A stretch of 64,000 nucleotides of DNA from Echinarachnius parma (lineage: Eukaryota > Echinodermata > Echinoidea > Clypeasteroida > Echinarachniidae). Shown here piece after piece: positions 11,563 to 23,300 of this stretch (position 1 is the first letter of the stretch; each line of letters begins with the position of its first letter). The notes below the pieces were generated by a model. The model ran no database searches and was not told where the DNA came from. It worked only from the letters and a program-made list of their open reading frames with translations. Location: contig JBAMJV010008019.1 of the NCBI GenBank assembly GCA_037951105.1, positions 62,001-126,000 of the forward strand, written 5' to 3'. The translations under genes and the position numbers were made by a program.

Positions 11563-11935
11563 ACATGTACGAAATGAGTGATGTTCCTCTTATCTGTGAC
11601 AGATCTCTCATCTCCTCAGGGGATTAACATCATGACACACATAATATTGTCCCATGTTTTGAGATGAAATACCTCAAGCAAAAACTCACATATATATACA
11701 CAATGCTAGCCTTTCACACTGAACCAAATGGTATCGGTATTTAACAAATTAACAGTTGAATGTCTTGTTAAAAATAGACAAAATTACATGTTTGTAATGA
11801 GATGTTTCATACCTCTTTACTCCTCCGAGGATAAGCAACATGACACACATAATAGTGTCACATGTTTTGAGATGAAATGCCTCAAGCAAAAACTCACACA
11901 AACACAACAGTAGCCTTTCAGACTATACAGAGCAA
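11563..11935 (+). repeat. Direct duplication, about 240 bp period
   Basis: CATGACACACATAATANTGT, CATGTTTTGAGATGAAAT, CCTCAAGCAAAAACTCACA and TAGCCTTTCA recur in order in two adjacent units with heavier divergence between these words. Confidence 0.75.
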
Positions 11936-12194
11936 AGTTTCAATATTCTTCCAAAATTAATTTTTAGAAGTTAATTACCTTTTAAAGGATTTTGACATAC
12001 ATGTCTGTATCCAGTCAACAGAGCGCAGTTTTTTTCAATATGCTCCAAAATCATTTTCAAAAGCCAATGACATTTAAACAAAAAAATAGGTCATGAAATT
12101 CAAGACCAGAACGTCAATGACGTAGCGCTCATCCGCCATCTCGCAACATCAAATATCGCAAATTTCATGTGGTACACTTTTCAACTGGTCAAAA

Positions 12195-13998
12195 AACAAG
12201 AGCCCCAGGGGGGCACGACGCTCACCTGAGGTCAATCAATTCACATCTGGCGCATGTTCTCTCTGGCACCCTCAGAAGATATGAAATCAGTTGAAATCAT
12301 GCCAAAATCTATAATGTGATGTACTATTTAATCAATAACTTTTGATCCCCTGTACCTAACATTATGATTTACCATAATGTTTGGGTGAATCATAAAAAAA
12401 GACAGACACACATATAAGACAAAGCTTAACACATTTCACCAGCCACTGACCACTTCAGCATATTAACCCCACTCACATAGGGACCCTATGGGGCCATTCT
12501 GCGATATGACAACTTGCATTGTCATTTACCGTAAATCTCCGTGTGTACGGCGCACTCGTGTATAAGGCGCACCCCCTACTTTCTAAAAAAAAGAAATTTT
12601 GTTTTGGGACACTTACTTACAAAGATCTTCAATTATGAGAAAAATTTATAACAAATTGTTAATTATTAGATAATTGCATATATAATGAGTACTGCTGCTC
12701 ATGAATGTATGAATATTCATTAGTAATTTGCTTAATTAAAATTTACATATTTTTTACACTTGGTGCCCTCCTCCAGGGCCCCCCTGGGGGCCACGCCCAC
12801 CATTTTAGCAACTTTGGTTCCTCTACCCCTAAAGATGATTCCTGCCATGTTTGGTTGGAATCTAATCATTGATTCTGGAGAAGAAGATGAAAATGTATAT
12901 TTCCTATGGTAGGACCCCCCAAAAAACTGTTACGCCCACAGGACCCTTATGGGGCCACCCACAAAAATCTTGTGAACAACTTTCATTCTTCATCAATAGA
13001 GGCATCTAAATATGAAATATCAGGTCTGTCATACTTCTGGATCTTGAGAAGAAGATATTTAAAATTAACATATTTTTTACACTTGGTGCCCTCCCCCAGG
13101 GCCCCCCTGAGGGCCACGCCCACCATTTTAGCAACTTTGATTCCTCTACCCCTAAGGATGATTCCTGCCATGTTTGGTTGGAATCTAATCATTGGTTCTG
13201 GAGAAGAAGATGAAAATGTATATTTCCTATGGTAGGGCCCCAAAAAAAACTGTTACGCCCACAGGGCCCTTGTGGGGCCACCCACAAAAATCTTGTGAAC
13301 AACTTTCATTCTTCATCAATAGAGGCATCTACATATGAAATATCAGGTCTGTCATACTTCTGGATCTTGAGAAGAAGATGTTTAAAATTTACATATTTTT
13401 AACACTTGGTGCCCTCCTCCAGGGCCCCCTGGGGGCCACGCCCACCATTTTAGCAACTTTGGTTCCTCTACCCCTAAAGATGATTCCTGCCATGTTTGGT
13501 TGGAATCTAATCATTGATTCTGGAGAAGAAGATGAAAATGTATATTTCCTATGGTAGGGCCCCCAAAAAAACTGTTACGCCCACAGGGCCCTTATGGGAC
13601 CACCCACAAAAATCTTGTGAACAACTTTCATTCTTCATCAATAGAGGCATCTAAATATGAAATATCAGGTCTGTCATACTTCTGGATGTTGAGAAGAAGA
13701 TGTTTAAAATTTACATATTTTTTACATTTGGTGCCCTCCCCCAGGGCCCCCCTGGGGGCCACGCCCACCATTTTAGCAACTTTGGTTCCTCTACCCCTAA
13801 ATATGATTCCTGCCAAGTTTGGTTGGAATCCGATCATTGGTTCTGGAGAAGAAGATGAAAATGTAAAAAGTTTACGGACGACGGACGACGCACGACGCAC
13901 GACGGACGACGGACGACGCACGACGGACGACGGACGACGGACGACGGACAAAAAGCGATCACAATAGCTCACTTGAGCCTTTGGCTCAGGTGAGCTAA
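12195..13998 (+). mobile_element. Pearl/Helitron-like element with 323-bp core repeats
   Basis: The order is a left flank (CAAGAGCCCCAGGGGGGC...CGCTCACCTGAGG); three core units of 323 bp plus a partial fourth, with the landmark TTGGTGCCCTCC near 12760, 13083, 13406 and 13728; an ACGGACGACG microsatellite (about 13874-13948); and a right end GCTCACTTGAGCCTTTGGC/TCAGGTGAGCTAA. Left flank, tandem cores, ACGG microsatellite and right flank is the architecture described for bivalve 'pearl' elements, later placed with Helitron/Helentron-derived interspersed elements. The final CTAA fits a Helitron CTRR end after a hairpin. No Rep/helicase is present. The open frames repeat because the units repeat. 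Confidence 0.75.
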
Positions 13999-13999
13999 T

Positions 14000-14249
14000 A
14001 AAAATTTGATGCCCTGGAAGGGACATAAAAATAAAACAAATAAAAATTAGAGTGAAAAAAATATAAATTTGACGCCCCGGAAGGAGCATGGGAAAAAAAA
14101 ATAATAATAAAAAAAAAAAAAAAAATAAATAAATATATTTAAAAAATAATAATAATAAATAAATAAAACAATTAAAAAAAAAAATTTTTAATAAATAAAA
14201 AAAAAAATAAAATAAATAATAATAATAATAAATAAAAAATTAATAATAA

Positions 14250-14292
<43 letters not shown>

Positions 14293-14330
14293 ATTTTAAA
14301 AATTTAAAAAAATTTAAAAAAATAGAAAAA
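14000..14330 (+). repeat. A-rich and (AAAT)n simple sequence
   Basis: Poly-A and AAAT/AAT microsatellite fill most of this stretch. It is preceded by two copies of AATTTGANGCCCNGGAAGG (about 14005 and 14068), which may be the left end of the next element. Confidence 0.8.
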
Positions 14331-15036
14331 AAATTACCATAATTAATTAATGGAGAACAATTTCAAAATTCTGTGTAGAAGTTTAGTGTACCAGATAAAG
14401 CAAACCAAATCAAAATCGGTCGAGAAATAAAGGAGAAGAAGTATTTTTTGTGATTTCGAATAAATTTGCATAAATTACCATAGATAATGAATTTCATGAT
14501 TCTGTGTAGAAGTTTTAAATCCCCCTCCTAGCCCTATTAGATAAACCAAACAGAATGAAAATCAGTCAAGAAATGAGGGAGAAGAAGCAATTTTTGTTAT
14601 TTTTGGAATAAATTTGCATAAATTACCATAATTAATTAATGGAGAAAAATTTCAAAATTCTGTGTAGAAGTTTAGTGTACCAAAGTTAGCTCTACCAGAT
14701 AAAGCAAACCAAATCAAAATCGGTCGAGAAATTAAGGAGAAGAAGCATTTTTTGTGATTTCGAATAAATTTGCATAAATTACCATAGATAATGAATTTCA
14801 CGATTCTGTGTAGAAGTTTTAAATCCCCCTCCTAGCCCTATCATATGAAACAATCAGAATCAAAATCGGTTGAAAAATAACGCAGAAGAAGCATTTTGAA
14901 AACTGTGGACGGACGGACGGACGGACGGACGGACGGACGGAAGGACGGACGGAAGGGCGGACGGACGGACGGACGGACGACGGACGCCACGCCATGGCAT
15001 AAGCTCATCGGGCCCTTCGGGCCGGATGAGCTAAAA
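14331..15036 (+). mobile_element. Second pearl/Helitron-like element
   Basis: Four core units of about 141-156 bp begin AAATTACCATA near 14331, 14472, 14620 and 14776. Odd and even units are more alike, so the real period may be a pair of about 290 bp. An (ACGG)n microsatellite follows at about 14907-14985. The right end is the hairpin AGCTCATCGGGCCC/TTCGGGCCGGATGAGCT followed by AA. The architecture matches its left neighbour, but the core sequence is different. Confidence 0.75.
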
Positions 15037-15177
15037 ATGAGTTGTGAAAGGGGTCAATGTTAGTTCCTGGTAAACAAACCCCTCCCCTTCCCCTTCCCTT
15101 CCCCTTCCCTTCACCCCCTGAATCACCCCTTCCGCAGTGGGGTCTGATTTGACATGCTGTTAACCAGCAGATTGGGT

Positions 15178-15570
15178 TGTAAGAGAACAAAAGTATTCTG
15201 AGAGGTAAAAAACAGTATTTTTTAATTTTAAAAACAGTAAATTTTAGAGCAGCCAACCTCTAGAGGCAAAACAAAAAAAAGCATATTTGTTTGCGAAGCC
15301 AATTTAGTTTTTTTAACCATATTTATTGTTTAGAAATCGTACTGCTGTATTTACAGCAACAAATTGTACTAAAATACAGCAAAAACATACTACTTGCAAG
15401 AGAACAAAAGTATTATGAGAGGTAACAAACTGTATTTTTGACCAAAAAAACAGTATTTTCAGAGCAGCCAACCTCTAGAGGCAAAAACAAAAATCATACT
15501 TTTTTCGTGAAGCCGTATTTACAGCAACAATTTGTACTAAAATACGGTAAAAACATACTACTTGGCATCT
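15178..15570 (+). repeat. Tandem pair, CGTACT...GGCATCTCTG family
   Basis: Two units of about 215 and 175 bp each carry AAGAGAACAAAAGTATTNTG, AGAGCAGCCAACCTCTAGAG, GTACTAAAATAC and CATACTACTTG. The second ends GGCATCTCTG like the other copies. A C/T-rich low-complexity stretch lies at 15065-15120. Confidence 0.75.
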
Positions 15571-15709
15571 CTGTTTATAAATACGATTCTCATTTTCATT
15601 GCATCATTTACTTTTCCCCTCCTCTTCGTTTTTATGATTTGCATAGATCTCATCATCTCGGGTCCATCAGTTATCTGACAATCTAATCTGCAGTCAGCCA
15701 GTCCATTAA

Positions 15710-16097
15710 AGGGATCTAGTAACTTTGTTGAGATGTGCAAAAACTGATGAATGGTTGATGCAATGTATACTGTTGTTATCTCATATGTCCTCAGGGTATT
15801 GTGTGAAAATTTCAGGTCAAATGGACAATGTATGGCCAAGTAATGAGCGAAAATGCAAAGTGATATTGGGTGATATTCACCAACTCACTGCATTCACTTT
15901 GTACAGGGATGAAAATCTCGCCCGGAGATTTTCTTATCTAAATACTTCAATCATACATATCTTTGTAATGAAAGGGAAATTTGAAAAACCGAAAGCTGTC
16001 CCATGATTTTATTGTTAATACGAATACAACAAGGTATAAAGGAACCGCTAGAATTACAATTTTATTTTGAGGATTTGGACAATGTTACTAAGTCCCT
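15710..16097 (+). mobile_element. TTAA family 1 MITE, copy a
   Basis: The 388-bp element starts AGGGATCTAGTAAC and ends GTTACTAAGTCCCT. TTAA lies at both outer edges (15706-15709 and 16098-16101). Copies b (17930-18311) and c (52295-52672, opposite orientation) share the whole interior, including GATGAATGGTTGATNCAATG, TGTGTGAA and CCGCTAGAATT. No coding capacity. Confidence 0.9.
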
Positions 16098-16712
16098 TTA
16101 AGCCCATTCAGTATAATGATAGTGAGTATGCTAATGATGCACCACGATCCAGAAATCGTTTTCTCCACGGACACATTTTTGTTCGTTTCTCTAGCGGCCT
16201 ATTTCTAGAAAGTGCTACACCTTATTAAAGCAGATTCATTTGTTACGTTGGTGTGTACATTTAGTTTAGGTGTTGCCTTCTATGTGTGCGTGTGTGTGTG
16301 TGTTTGTGTGTCTGTTTGTATGTTTGCACATTTCATTTGAGTAATATTTTTGGCTGGATTTTATATTTACTGTTAATAATCAAATCACCTTGCTTCTAGA
16401 GGTTTAAATGGGGAGGCATTTTATTTCATCATTTTATAAATACATTGGTACATGTACATTGTACAGTGCAAATTTATTGATTTCAATAATTTGTTTTCAA
16501 CATAAATGTGAATTGTATCTAAAGAAAAGCAAGTAAATAAATGTCTCAACAAATGACATTCAATTTCAATATCATGGATTTGTTTGCCATCCATAAAACA
16601 GATGTTTCACGTGTAGTACAAATCTTAGAATCTTTTGTTACTTCAAGGGCTTCCAGATCTTACCATGCAGTAAGCCAGTGAGATCAATATCCACCCCCTC
16701 CCGGCTTTACTA

Positions 16713-17129
16713 GCCCCGTTCACACAGGATTATTTAGTCCGATCAGAATTTCAAAGTTATTTACGCCCGTTCACACGAAGGGTAAAAATTACGAAATTTG
16801 CATCGCGATTCAAATTTTGAAATTATTTGCGCCCGTTCACACATAGAAAAAATGTGCACGTTAGCGTACATGTAGACCCCATGCGAACCACATGCGTACA
16901 TGTATGACTGAAGCGCTTCGCATATATGATGGGATATATAATTGCAATCTTTTAATTTTTTTGTTGACCATTCACACAGGCCACCGCGCGGCAAATAATT
17001 GTGACTTTTCCCAAAAAACGCCATTATTTAAAAAAATTGTAGAACTTAGCGCGATTTGTATCGCAATCCTAATTGCGATTATTTTCAAAATGTATATGTC
17101 CGCAATTATTTTCGTCTGTGTGAAAGGGC
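16713..17129. mobile_element. MITE, GCCC...TTCACACAG ends (Harbinger-like)
   Basis: The left end GCCCCGTTCACACAG and the right end CTGTGTGAAAGGGC are inverted. CTA precedes the left end and follows the right end, which would be a 3-bp duplication as in PIF/Harbinger. Two internal CGCCCGTTCACAC copies repeat the terminus (about 16765 and 16832). The overlapping open frames are not convincing. Confidence 0.7.
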
Positions 17130-17132
17130 CTA

Positions 17133-17925
17133 CTATGTGTACATGCATGTTGCTGACTGGTTCGAGGAATCCAAAGCGAAGAATTTGGTTTGGGCTTTTG
17201 ATCCGTTTAGAAGGAGATTTCTGATCAAGGTCCTACTAGGATATTCAATATTGATTCTCAATTCCACGTCCCTGTGGCACTTTATGCAGTAAATTGTTTA
17301 TCGCTCGAGGGTCCATCATAATATGACAAGAAACGAACATTGCAAGGTCGGATGATTGGAAAATATTTGTACATGAAGGTCATATCACATCAATTAGCAC
17401 ACTATTGGATTTTTAGCAGCCATCGTTGATTAAGGCTATTGAATTGGGAAATAATTTGCGCGCAAATAAAAGAAGAAAAAAAATGCTCAACAATTAATTT
17501 CTTAACATTTTTCATCAAATTTTCCCTGAAGCATACCGTTTTCCTTGAATATGATTTCTTCATTTGAAAGAAATGTGATCTTTATCATGGCCATGTTTTC
17601 AGTAGTATCTTCATTTGTGTGTACTTGTATGTGGCTATCAGTCTGAAATGCTCCCAAGGGAGATCATTGTGACGATGAAAATGTTTCATATCAGGCAATA
17701 TATATATGTACATGTATATGGAAAGTGTTCTCAAAATGTGTTGAATTCCACTGGGTGAAATGTAGCCCTGAATAGCTCACTAGATGGAAAGGGCGAGATA
17801 TCATCCTTGATACCAACACACTCTCAAATCCAATCTATTCAATTTGTACACTGGGGACTTCTTAGATACAAAGCTCATTTTGTCGAAGGTCATGTTTGTC
17901 CCACACTCCCATGCTAGTGGACACG
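17133..17925. other. No gene or repeat seen
   Basis: AT-rich sequence with short simple runs only. It lies in the presumed third intron of the JARID2-like gene. Confidence 0.5.
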
Positions 17926-17929
17926 TTAA

Positions 17930-18311
17930 AGGGATCTAGTAACTTTGTTGACAAGTGCAAAGAGTGATGAATGGTTGATACAATGTATATTGTTGTTATC
18001 TGATATGTACACTGGGTATTGTGTGAACATTTCAAGTTAAATGGACGTTATATGGCCGAGTAATGAGCAAAAATGCAAAGTGATCTTCACTACCTCATTG
18101 CACAGACTTTGTACATGGTTACGACTATCCAGTGGATAGTTTAACATCTGAACACTTCAGTCGTAAATATCTCTTTAACGAAAGGGAAATATGAAAAACC
18201 AAAACCTGTCCCATGCTTATATTGTTAATACAAATTATACAACAAAGTATGAGGGGAACCGCTAGAATTCCAATTGGATTTTGAGGATTTGGACAATGTT
18301 ACTAGATCCCT
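17930..18311 (+). mobile_element. TTAA family 1 MITE, copy b
   Basis: The 382-bp copy starts AGGGATCTAGTAACTTTG and ends TGTTACTAGATCCCT, between TTAA at 17926-17929 and 18312-18315. It is in the same orientation as copy a. It lies about 430 bp downstream, in the sense of the gene, of the large JARID2-like exon. Confidence 0.9.
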
Positions 18312-18747
18312 TTAATAAGCGGTATATCACCCTAATCTCAAGTATATATCAGTTACTTTTACAGAATCTATCAATACATTTTGAAAGATAGATAAGATAA
18401 TGGAACTGCCCTGCTTGCATTAAAAATGTAATAAATATAACTTACGAGTACAAACAGAATAAGTTGCAAGCACGTACCCATTTGCGTCAACAAACATAAC
18501 ATTATAATGCACACCCACACATGCAAATAGTAGCCATGTATACCACGCAAATTACCCAATATGACCATGGAGCCTGTGGATAAATATCTATTGATTTCTG
18601 CTGACGGTTAGATAGCTTCATTGATTCCTAGAATATAGGGATAAATATATCGCTCTATGCACTAGAGGGAAGATCAAATATTTCAAAAATGAAATTGAAA
18701 CACATCAATAAATACTGGAAATTTGGAAAGAAAAAAGGGTGACTTAC

Positions 18748-20225
18748 TTCTTATGTTTGGTCCCTGATTCGTCGTCTTCACCAGAAGTAGACGACACTGC
18801 TGTCTGACGCTTCCTTTTGTTTTTTAATCCTTCTTTGACCTTCCGGGGCTTGGGCTTCCACGAGTCCACAGCTGATGTGGACTCATCCTGGCTCTCATTA
18901 TTTGATGAAGACGTCCCCGATGACGCTGTCGATGAGGAGGAGGACGATGTCATGGTTTGGCTCCTAGTTGTTCTTCGGGTGTCCGAACCATTGATGACCT
19001 CCCCTTGGGACACCTTGAATTTGCTTCTGCTTCTCAGGTTTTTACGGAGACTACGCATGGGTCGCTTGAGGACTGGTTTCGGTTTGGATTCCTGGATGAG
19101 GGTTGCTTTGGGTCTGGCTCCTTTGCCGGAGTTGGGAAGAGGCACTCTCTTGGATTTCACACCGGATCTGTCTCTGCTCACGACAGCAAAACTTTTCTTC
19201 ACCTGTTGCTTAGATTTCCTTCCATTAATCTGAGCATTCACTCTTGTCTTTGATTTCTTAAGAGGTGGTGGAAGTGGTGGCAGAAACTCTGGTGACGTGT
19301 CGGGTTCCTCAGGTACAACTTGCTTCTCCTTTTTGGCAACATTTGCAATTTTACTAGGCACAGGTTCTTGGGGTTTCGATGAGCCGAATGTATTGCCCAT
19401 GGTGCTGCCTGTGCTTGGTTGGGCAGAGGTTCTTAGGCGACGTGCAATGCTATCTGAACTTTTTGCAGAAGCTCCCTTTCGTTTTCGAAGGGTTGGTTTA
19501 TGGTCCTTTAACTTGGGGTTATGTGTCCTTCTAACTACAGAGCGAGGCAACTTTGGTTTTTTAGGGGCTGCAGCCTTCACCTCTTCGCTATCTAACAACT
19601 CTAGATGTCTTTGGAATACCTTTTCTTTATTTCTAATCTTGGACTCTGATGAAGTCTTTCTGATCTTCAACGCTTTCTTCTGAGAATGCTTTTCACCGTT
19701 TGGAGATTTTCTTCGCTTGGATGAATCTTTCCTTTTCGACAACTCCTTTTCCTTCAACAAGTCCTTTTCTTTGGGTGGTTTATGGTTAATTTGTTCTTTG
19801 TGATCCGTAGGAAGTTCGTTAAATTCTAGAGGATCGCTCGGAAGTGCTACTGAGAAAGAGGAGTCAAGTTTCCTACAGGGGTCTTCAAGGTGATCGGGCA
19901 CAGGAAAGTCTTGCACGTTGGGGAGTTCCTGGTGCGGATCGGTGCCAGAACCTGCCAGCACGGATGCGCTTAGCAGAGTGACGTCTGTGTTGTTGGAGAG
20001 GGGCGATGTGATGCTGAAAGGGTGTTCTGTTTGGAGACTAGTCCTGGGTTCTTCAAGAGCGATATCCTTGTCCTCAGGGAGGTACTGGTACTGGTACTCG
20101 GTTTGTGGGTAGTCCTGTTCCCCGTCACACTCTGCATCTTGCTCTGATCTGCATCTCTGAAGTGAAGCGTACAATGCTCTTGTCAGCTCCCTCTCTTCTT
20201 CCCACAGGATTCCTTCATTTTGGTC
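18748..20225 (-). CDS. JARID2: JARID2-like large N-terminal exon (partial gene)
   Basis: This internal exon lies between a good acceptor (pyrimidine-rich tract, ATCTAG, AG at 20227-20226) and a perfect GTAAGT donor (18747-18742). The apparent stop at its end is part of the donor. It begins in phase 0 and encodes 492 full codons plus two bases. Exon residues 7-25 read LWEEERELTRALYASLQRC, which fits the ubiquitin-interaction motif pattern (acidic run, hydrophobic, Ala, three residues, Ser) and the W-EER...LY-SL segment of JARID2. In JARID2 this region is reported to bind H2A-ubiquitin, linking PRC1 to PRC2. A Tyr/Gln patch follows, then long Lys/Arg-rich and Ser-rich disorder, a Pro patch (FLPPLPPPLKKSK) and a Ser run. 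A basic PKKPKLPRSVVRR segment could be the EED-contact region, but this is a guess. The ARID, JmjC and zinc-finger parts are not in the window. Other UIM proteins are possible, but the upstream exon makes JARID2 likely. Confidence 0.8.
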
Positions 20226-20764
20226 CTAGATGGAGCAAAGAAGAAAAAACGGAGAAAAAATTGATTATATGTCAGAGCCATTTTCTCTTTTTTGTGTGTT
20301 CAAAGTAACATTTATCATGTAAAGACTGTAACAGGCGGTAAAATAATTACTGAATTTACATAATCATGAAATTATCTCATTATCATGAAATGCGTTTCTT
20401 TTGTTGTTTTGAATATCACACAAACAGTGAAATCCTCATGGAAGATATTATGCATTATCCATTTTACACATGTTTTGCACAAAAAATCATTACAAATAAA
20501 GGAATTACCATCTTCTTTGAAAAAATGTGCACATATTGAAAACATGAGGAATGAAATGGGTTAGGAATTGAAACTGTACAAGATCAAATTGAATTACTAG
20601 AGCCAATATTAAACTGTCCACCATAAAAACAATACATACAGTTTGACACATTCAAGCAACTTCTGCATTGAGCAGACGCGTCACATAACTGTCAACTGGC
20701 TGGAATAAAAACTGACATTTGGAATTTTGGATGCAATAAACCGCTGATCACTGCCCCTCAAATA

Positions 20765-20870
20765 GAGTAATTAAATGAGCGGAGTGTGATCAACAATGAT
20801 ATCCGTGAGGCCAGGAGGTAGCAGCCCTTTCTCTTCATACCCCCTTTCACACGTGCATAAAAAAACATTG
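20765..20870 (+). repeat. Duplicated flank (first copy)
   Basis: GAGCGGAGTGTGAT, TGAGGCCAGG, AGCAGCCCTTTCT and CCCTTTCACACGTGCATA recur at 21845-21945. The two copies bracket the hAT-like element at 21023-21693, so that element landed inside a tandem unit of about 1 kb (about 0.4 kb before insertion). Confidence 0.75.
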
Positions 20871-21022
20871 TATCAAACTCAGTTTGTCAGGAAATTTCAG
20901 TGTCTGAATTTTAAAATCCTGTAACATTGTAGAAATGAAATACAGATCCTTAAAAATGCCTTCTAATTGTATCAATCACATGACCACAAACAGTTTGTGA
21001 CGAAATTTCAGTGTCAAAATGT

Positions 21023-21693
21023 TAGTGCTGTAACCGATCATCGGATCGGCATGCCGATCACGATCCGATCATACATGATCGGACCGTTTTTGCCGATTTC
21101 CGATCATGCAGAAAAAATCGGAAGATCGGATCGGCAAAAAAAAAAAAAAAAAAAAAAAAAATCTGTTTTTTTTCTTTGGAAAATGATCCCAAAAAACATA
21201 TTTTGGGAATATATATGAATACCAAAGCAACATATATCCATATTAATGAGCCCAAGGTAATCTTGTATGGGTATGCTTTCATTTAAAACTGATTACCTTT
21301 CCTTTTACAAAATTATTCGCGCCGATTTTGAGCTTAGTCCCATCTGTTTCTGAAAGGTTACGCCAAATTAATCACATGGGACTAAGCTCAAAATCGGCGT
21401 GAGTAATTTTGTAAAAGAAGAGGTAATCAGTTTGAAATGAAAGCATACCCGTACAAGATTACCTTGGGCTTATTAATATGGATATATGTTGCTTTGGTAT
21501 TCATTTATATTCCCAAATTGTGTTTTTTGGGGATCATTTTCCAAAGAAAAAAAAAACGATTTTTTTTTTTTTTTTGTTTTTTTTTTTTTTATAGCCGATC
21601 ATCCGATCCCGATCATCGATCCGATTTCGAAGATCGATAAAATTTTGCCGATCCGATCAAACGATCCGATCATCAAGGTCAGTTACAGCACTA
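21023..21693. mobile_element. hAT-like fold-back element, 8-bp duplication
   Basis: The 671-bp element has ends TAGTGCTGTAAC and GTTACAGCACTA, perfectly inverted. The 8-bp CAAAATGT lies on both sides (21015-21022 and 21694-21701), which is diagnostic of hAT-type insertion. Next to the ends are clusters of GATCGGATC words. The interior is a long inverted repeat with arms at about 21170-21340 and 21380-21560, bearing poly-A/poly-T blocks. No transposase. The TIR and GATC-rich ends are related to those of the element at 61910-63220. Confidence 0.92.
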
Positions 21694-21844
21694 CAAAATG
21701 TCTAATTGTGAAATGTTTTAAAAAGAAATACATTTTGTTGAATGATGCTTTTTAAAGTATTTTATTAGAATGTACATTATGTAGTTATAAGACACAGAGG
21801 CAGTGTGTGAACGTAATTTCATATACATGTAGCCCCTGTAACAG

Positions 21845-21945
21845 AGTCATTAAGTGAGCGGAGTGTGATACGACTGTGATATCAGTGAGGCCAGGTAGCA
21901 GCCCTTTCTTTTCATATCCCCTTTCACACGTGCATACAAAACTGT
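21845..21945 (+). repeat. Duplicated flank (second copy)
   Basis: Second copy of the sequence at 20765-20870, with a few substitutions. Confidence 0.75.
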
Positions 21946-21984
21946 ATTCAAACATAAAGGAAACTGACAAGAATTATTTTAAAT

Positions 21985-22060
21985 GATTGAAAATGAGCAA
22001 AGAAAAATAGAGAATCGAACCAGAGACCTCCAGATTGCTAGACAAAACACAAACGTTTAT
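21985..22060 (-). repeat. Possible tRNA-derived (SINE) fragment
   Basis: Read on the minus strand, GTCTAGCAATCTGGAGGTC is followed by TCTGGTTCGATTCTC. This resembles an anticodon arm plus a T-arm/B box. No acceptor stem or A box can be paired with it, so it is not a functional tRNA gene. Confidence 0.3.
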
Positions 22061-22149
22061 TGTACAGTTATAAATATATGCGTTTGACTAAATGTGAAAT
22101 TCTCTGTGTCTGAAAACAGGGTTTATGAAATGGGCTCCTCTCATTAATG

Positions 22150-23300
22150 ATACTCCCATCCACTTCCAAATTCAATCTTACATCATCAATCTGCAACTAC
22201 AGTACATGTATGTTAGACACATTCAAACAGTAAACATGCAAATTGAAATTCCCCCATTCAATCTGTTTTTGTATATCATCAAGCTGTAACTTCATAATAA
22301 ACATTTACTACGAACATCCACTCCTAAATTCATTTCACATCACATTGACATCAATTTGCAACATACTATGTACACATTCAAAATGGTGAACGTGCAAATT
22401 GAAAATCCCCCGTCCAATCTATATCATCAATCTGGTCTGTACATGGAACATTTTGGAAAATCTACTCCCAAATATATATTCTCACATCATCAATCTACAT
22501 GCACACACACATTTCAAACGGTAAGCATACATATTGTAAATAACCATTCCACGATTCAATCTCATATCATCAATCTGCCCACGATACAGACAGACATTCA
22601 ATCATCGTAACATCAACCACAAATATGTTTAAAGATGTTCAAGAATAACAAATACCTTTTTTGCATTCACAATGACATCAATTTGCAACATACTACTGTA
22701 TGTACACATTCAAATGGTGAACGTGCAAATTGAAAATCCCCCGTCCAATCTATATCATCAATCTGGTCTGTACATGGAAGTGGAACATTTTGGAAATCTA
22801 CTCCCAAATATATTTTCACATCATCAATCTACATGCACAAACACATTTCAAACGGTAAGCATACATGTACATATTGAAAATAACCATTCCACAATTCAAT
22901 CTCATATCATCAATCTGCCCACGATACAGACAGACGTTCAATCATCAGAACCTCAACCTCAAATATGTTTAAAGATGTTCAAGAATAACAAATGCCTTTT
23001 TTTGCATTTTGAGTTCTTGAAATGTGATAGTTTGAATCAATATTAAAATGGTGAACATGCAAATTAAAAAATCACCCATGCAATTGTAAATGTACTATCT
23101 TCAACTATACATCATGATATATTTTAAAATTCCACTCCCAAATTCAATTCTCACATCATCAATCTACATGCACAGGTTTCAAACGGTAAACATACAAATT
23201 GTTAATACGCATTCCACTTAGCAATCCGCCCACGATACAGACAGACGTTTAATCCGGACATCAAAACCACAAATCTTTTTTTTTGTAAAGGATTTTCATG
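22150..23300 (+). repeat. Tandem repeat, about 327 bp, two full and two partial units
   Basis: Units start near 22347 (GACATCAATTTGCAACATAC) and 22674. They share GGTGAACGTGCAAATTGAAA, CATCAATCTGGTCTGTACAT, CAATCTACATGCACA and CACGATACAGACAGACNTTC. Diverged partial units lie before and after. CATCAATCT recurs many times within each unit. Confidence 0.85.

Larger units (their letters stand above)
1..18747 (-). other. Presumed JARID2-like intron 3, open to the left
   Basis: No exon that continues the gene was recognised between the donor at 18747 and position 1. I looked for ARID- and JmjC-like peptides in minus-strand frames and found none, so the rest of the gene is probably outside the window. 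One phase-compatible mini-exon candidate is at 6005-6055 (see findings). Confidence 0.45.

Noticed and set aside
12906-13967. Frames of 109, 138 and 153 codons
   Set aside because: They are the same 323-bp core repeat read through several times on both strands and include the ACGG microsatellite, so they are repeat artefacts.
1-18740. ARID or JmjC exons of the JARID2-like gene
   Set aside because: No minus-strand frame resembles these domains. They are presumed to lie beyond the left edge.
18817-19683. Plus-strand frames opposite the JARID2-like exon
   Set aside because: Shadows of the minus-strand coding exon.
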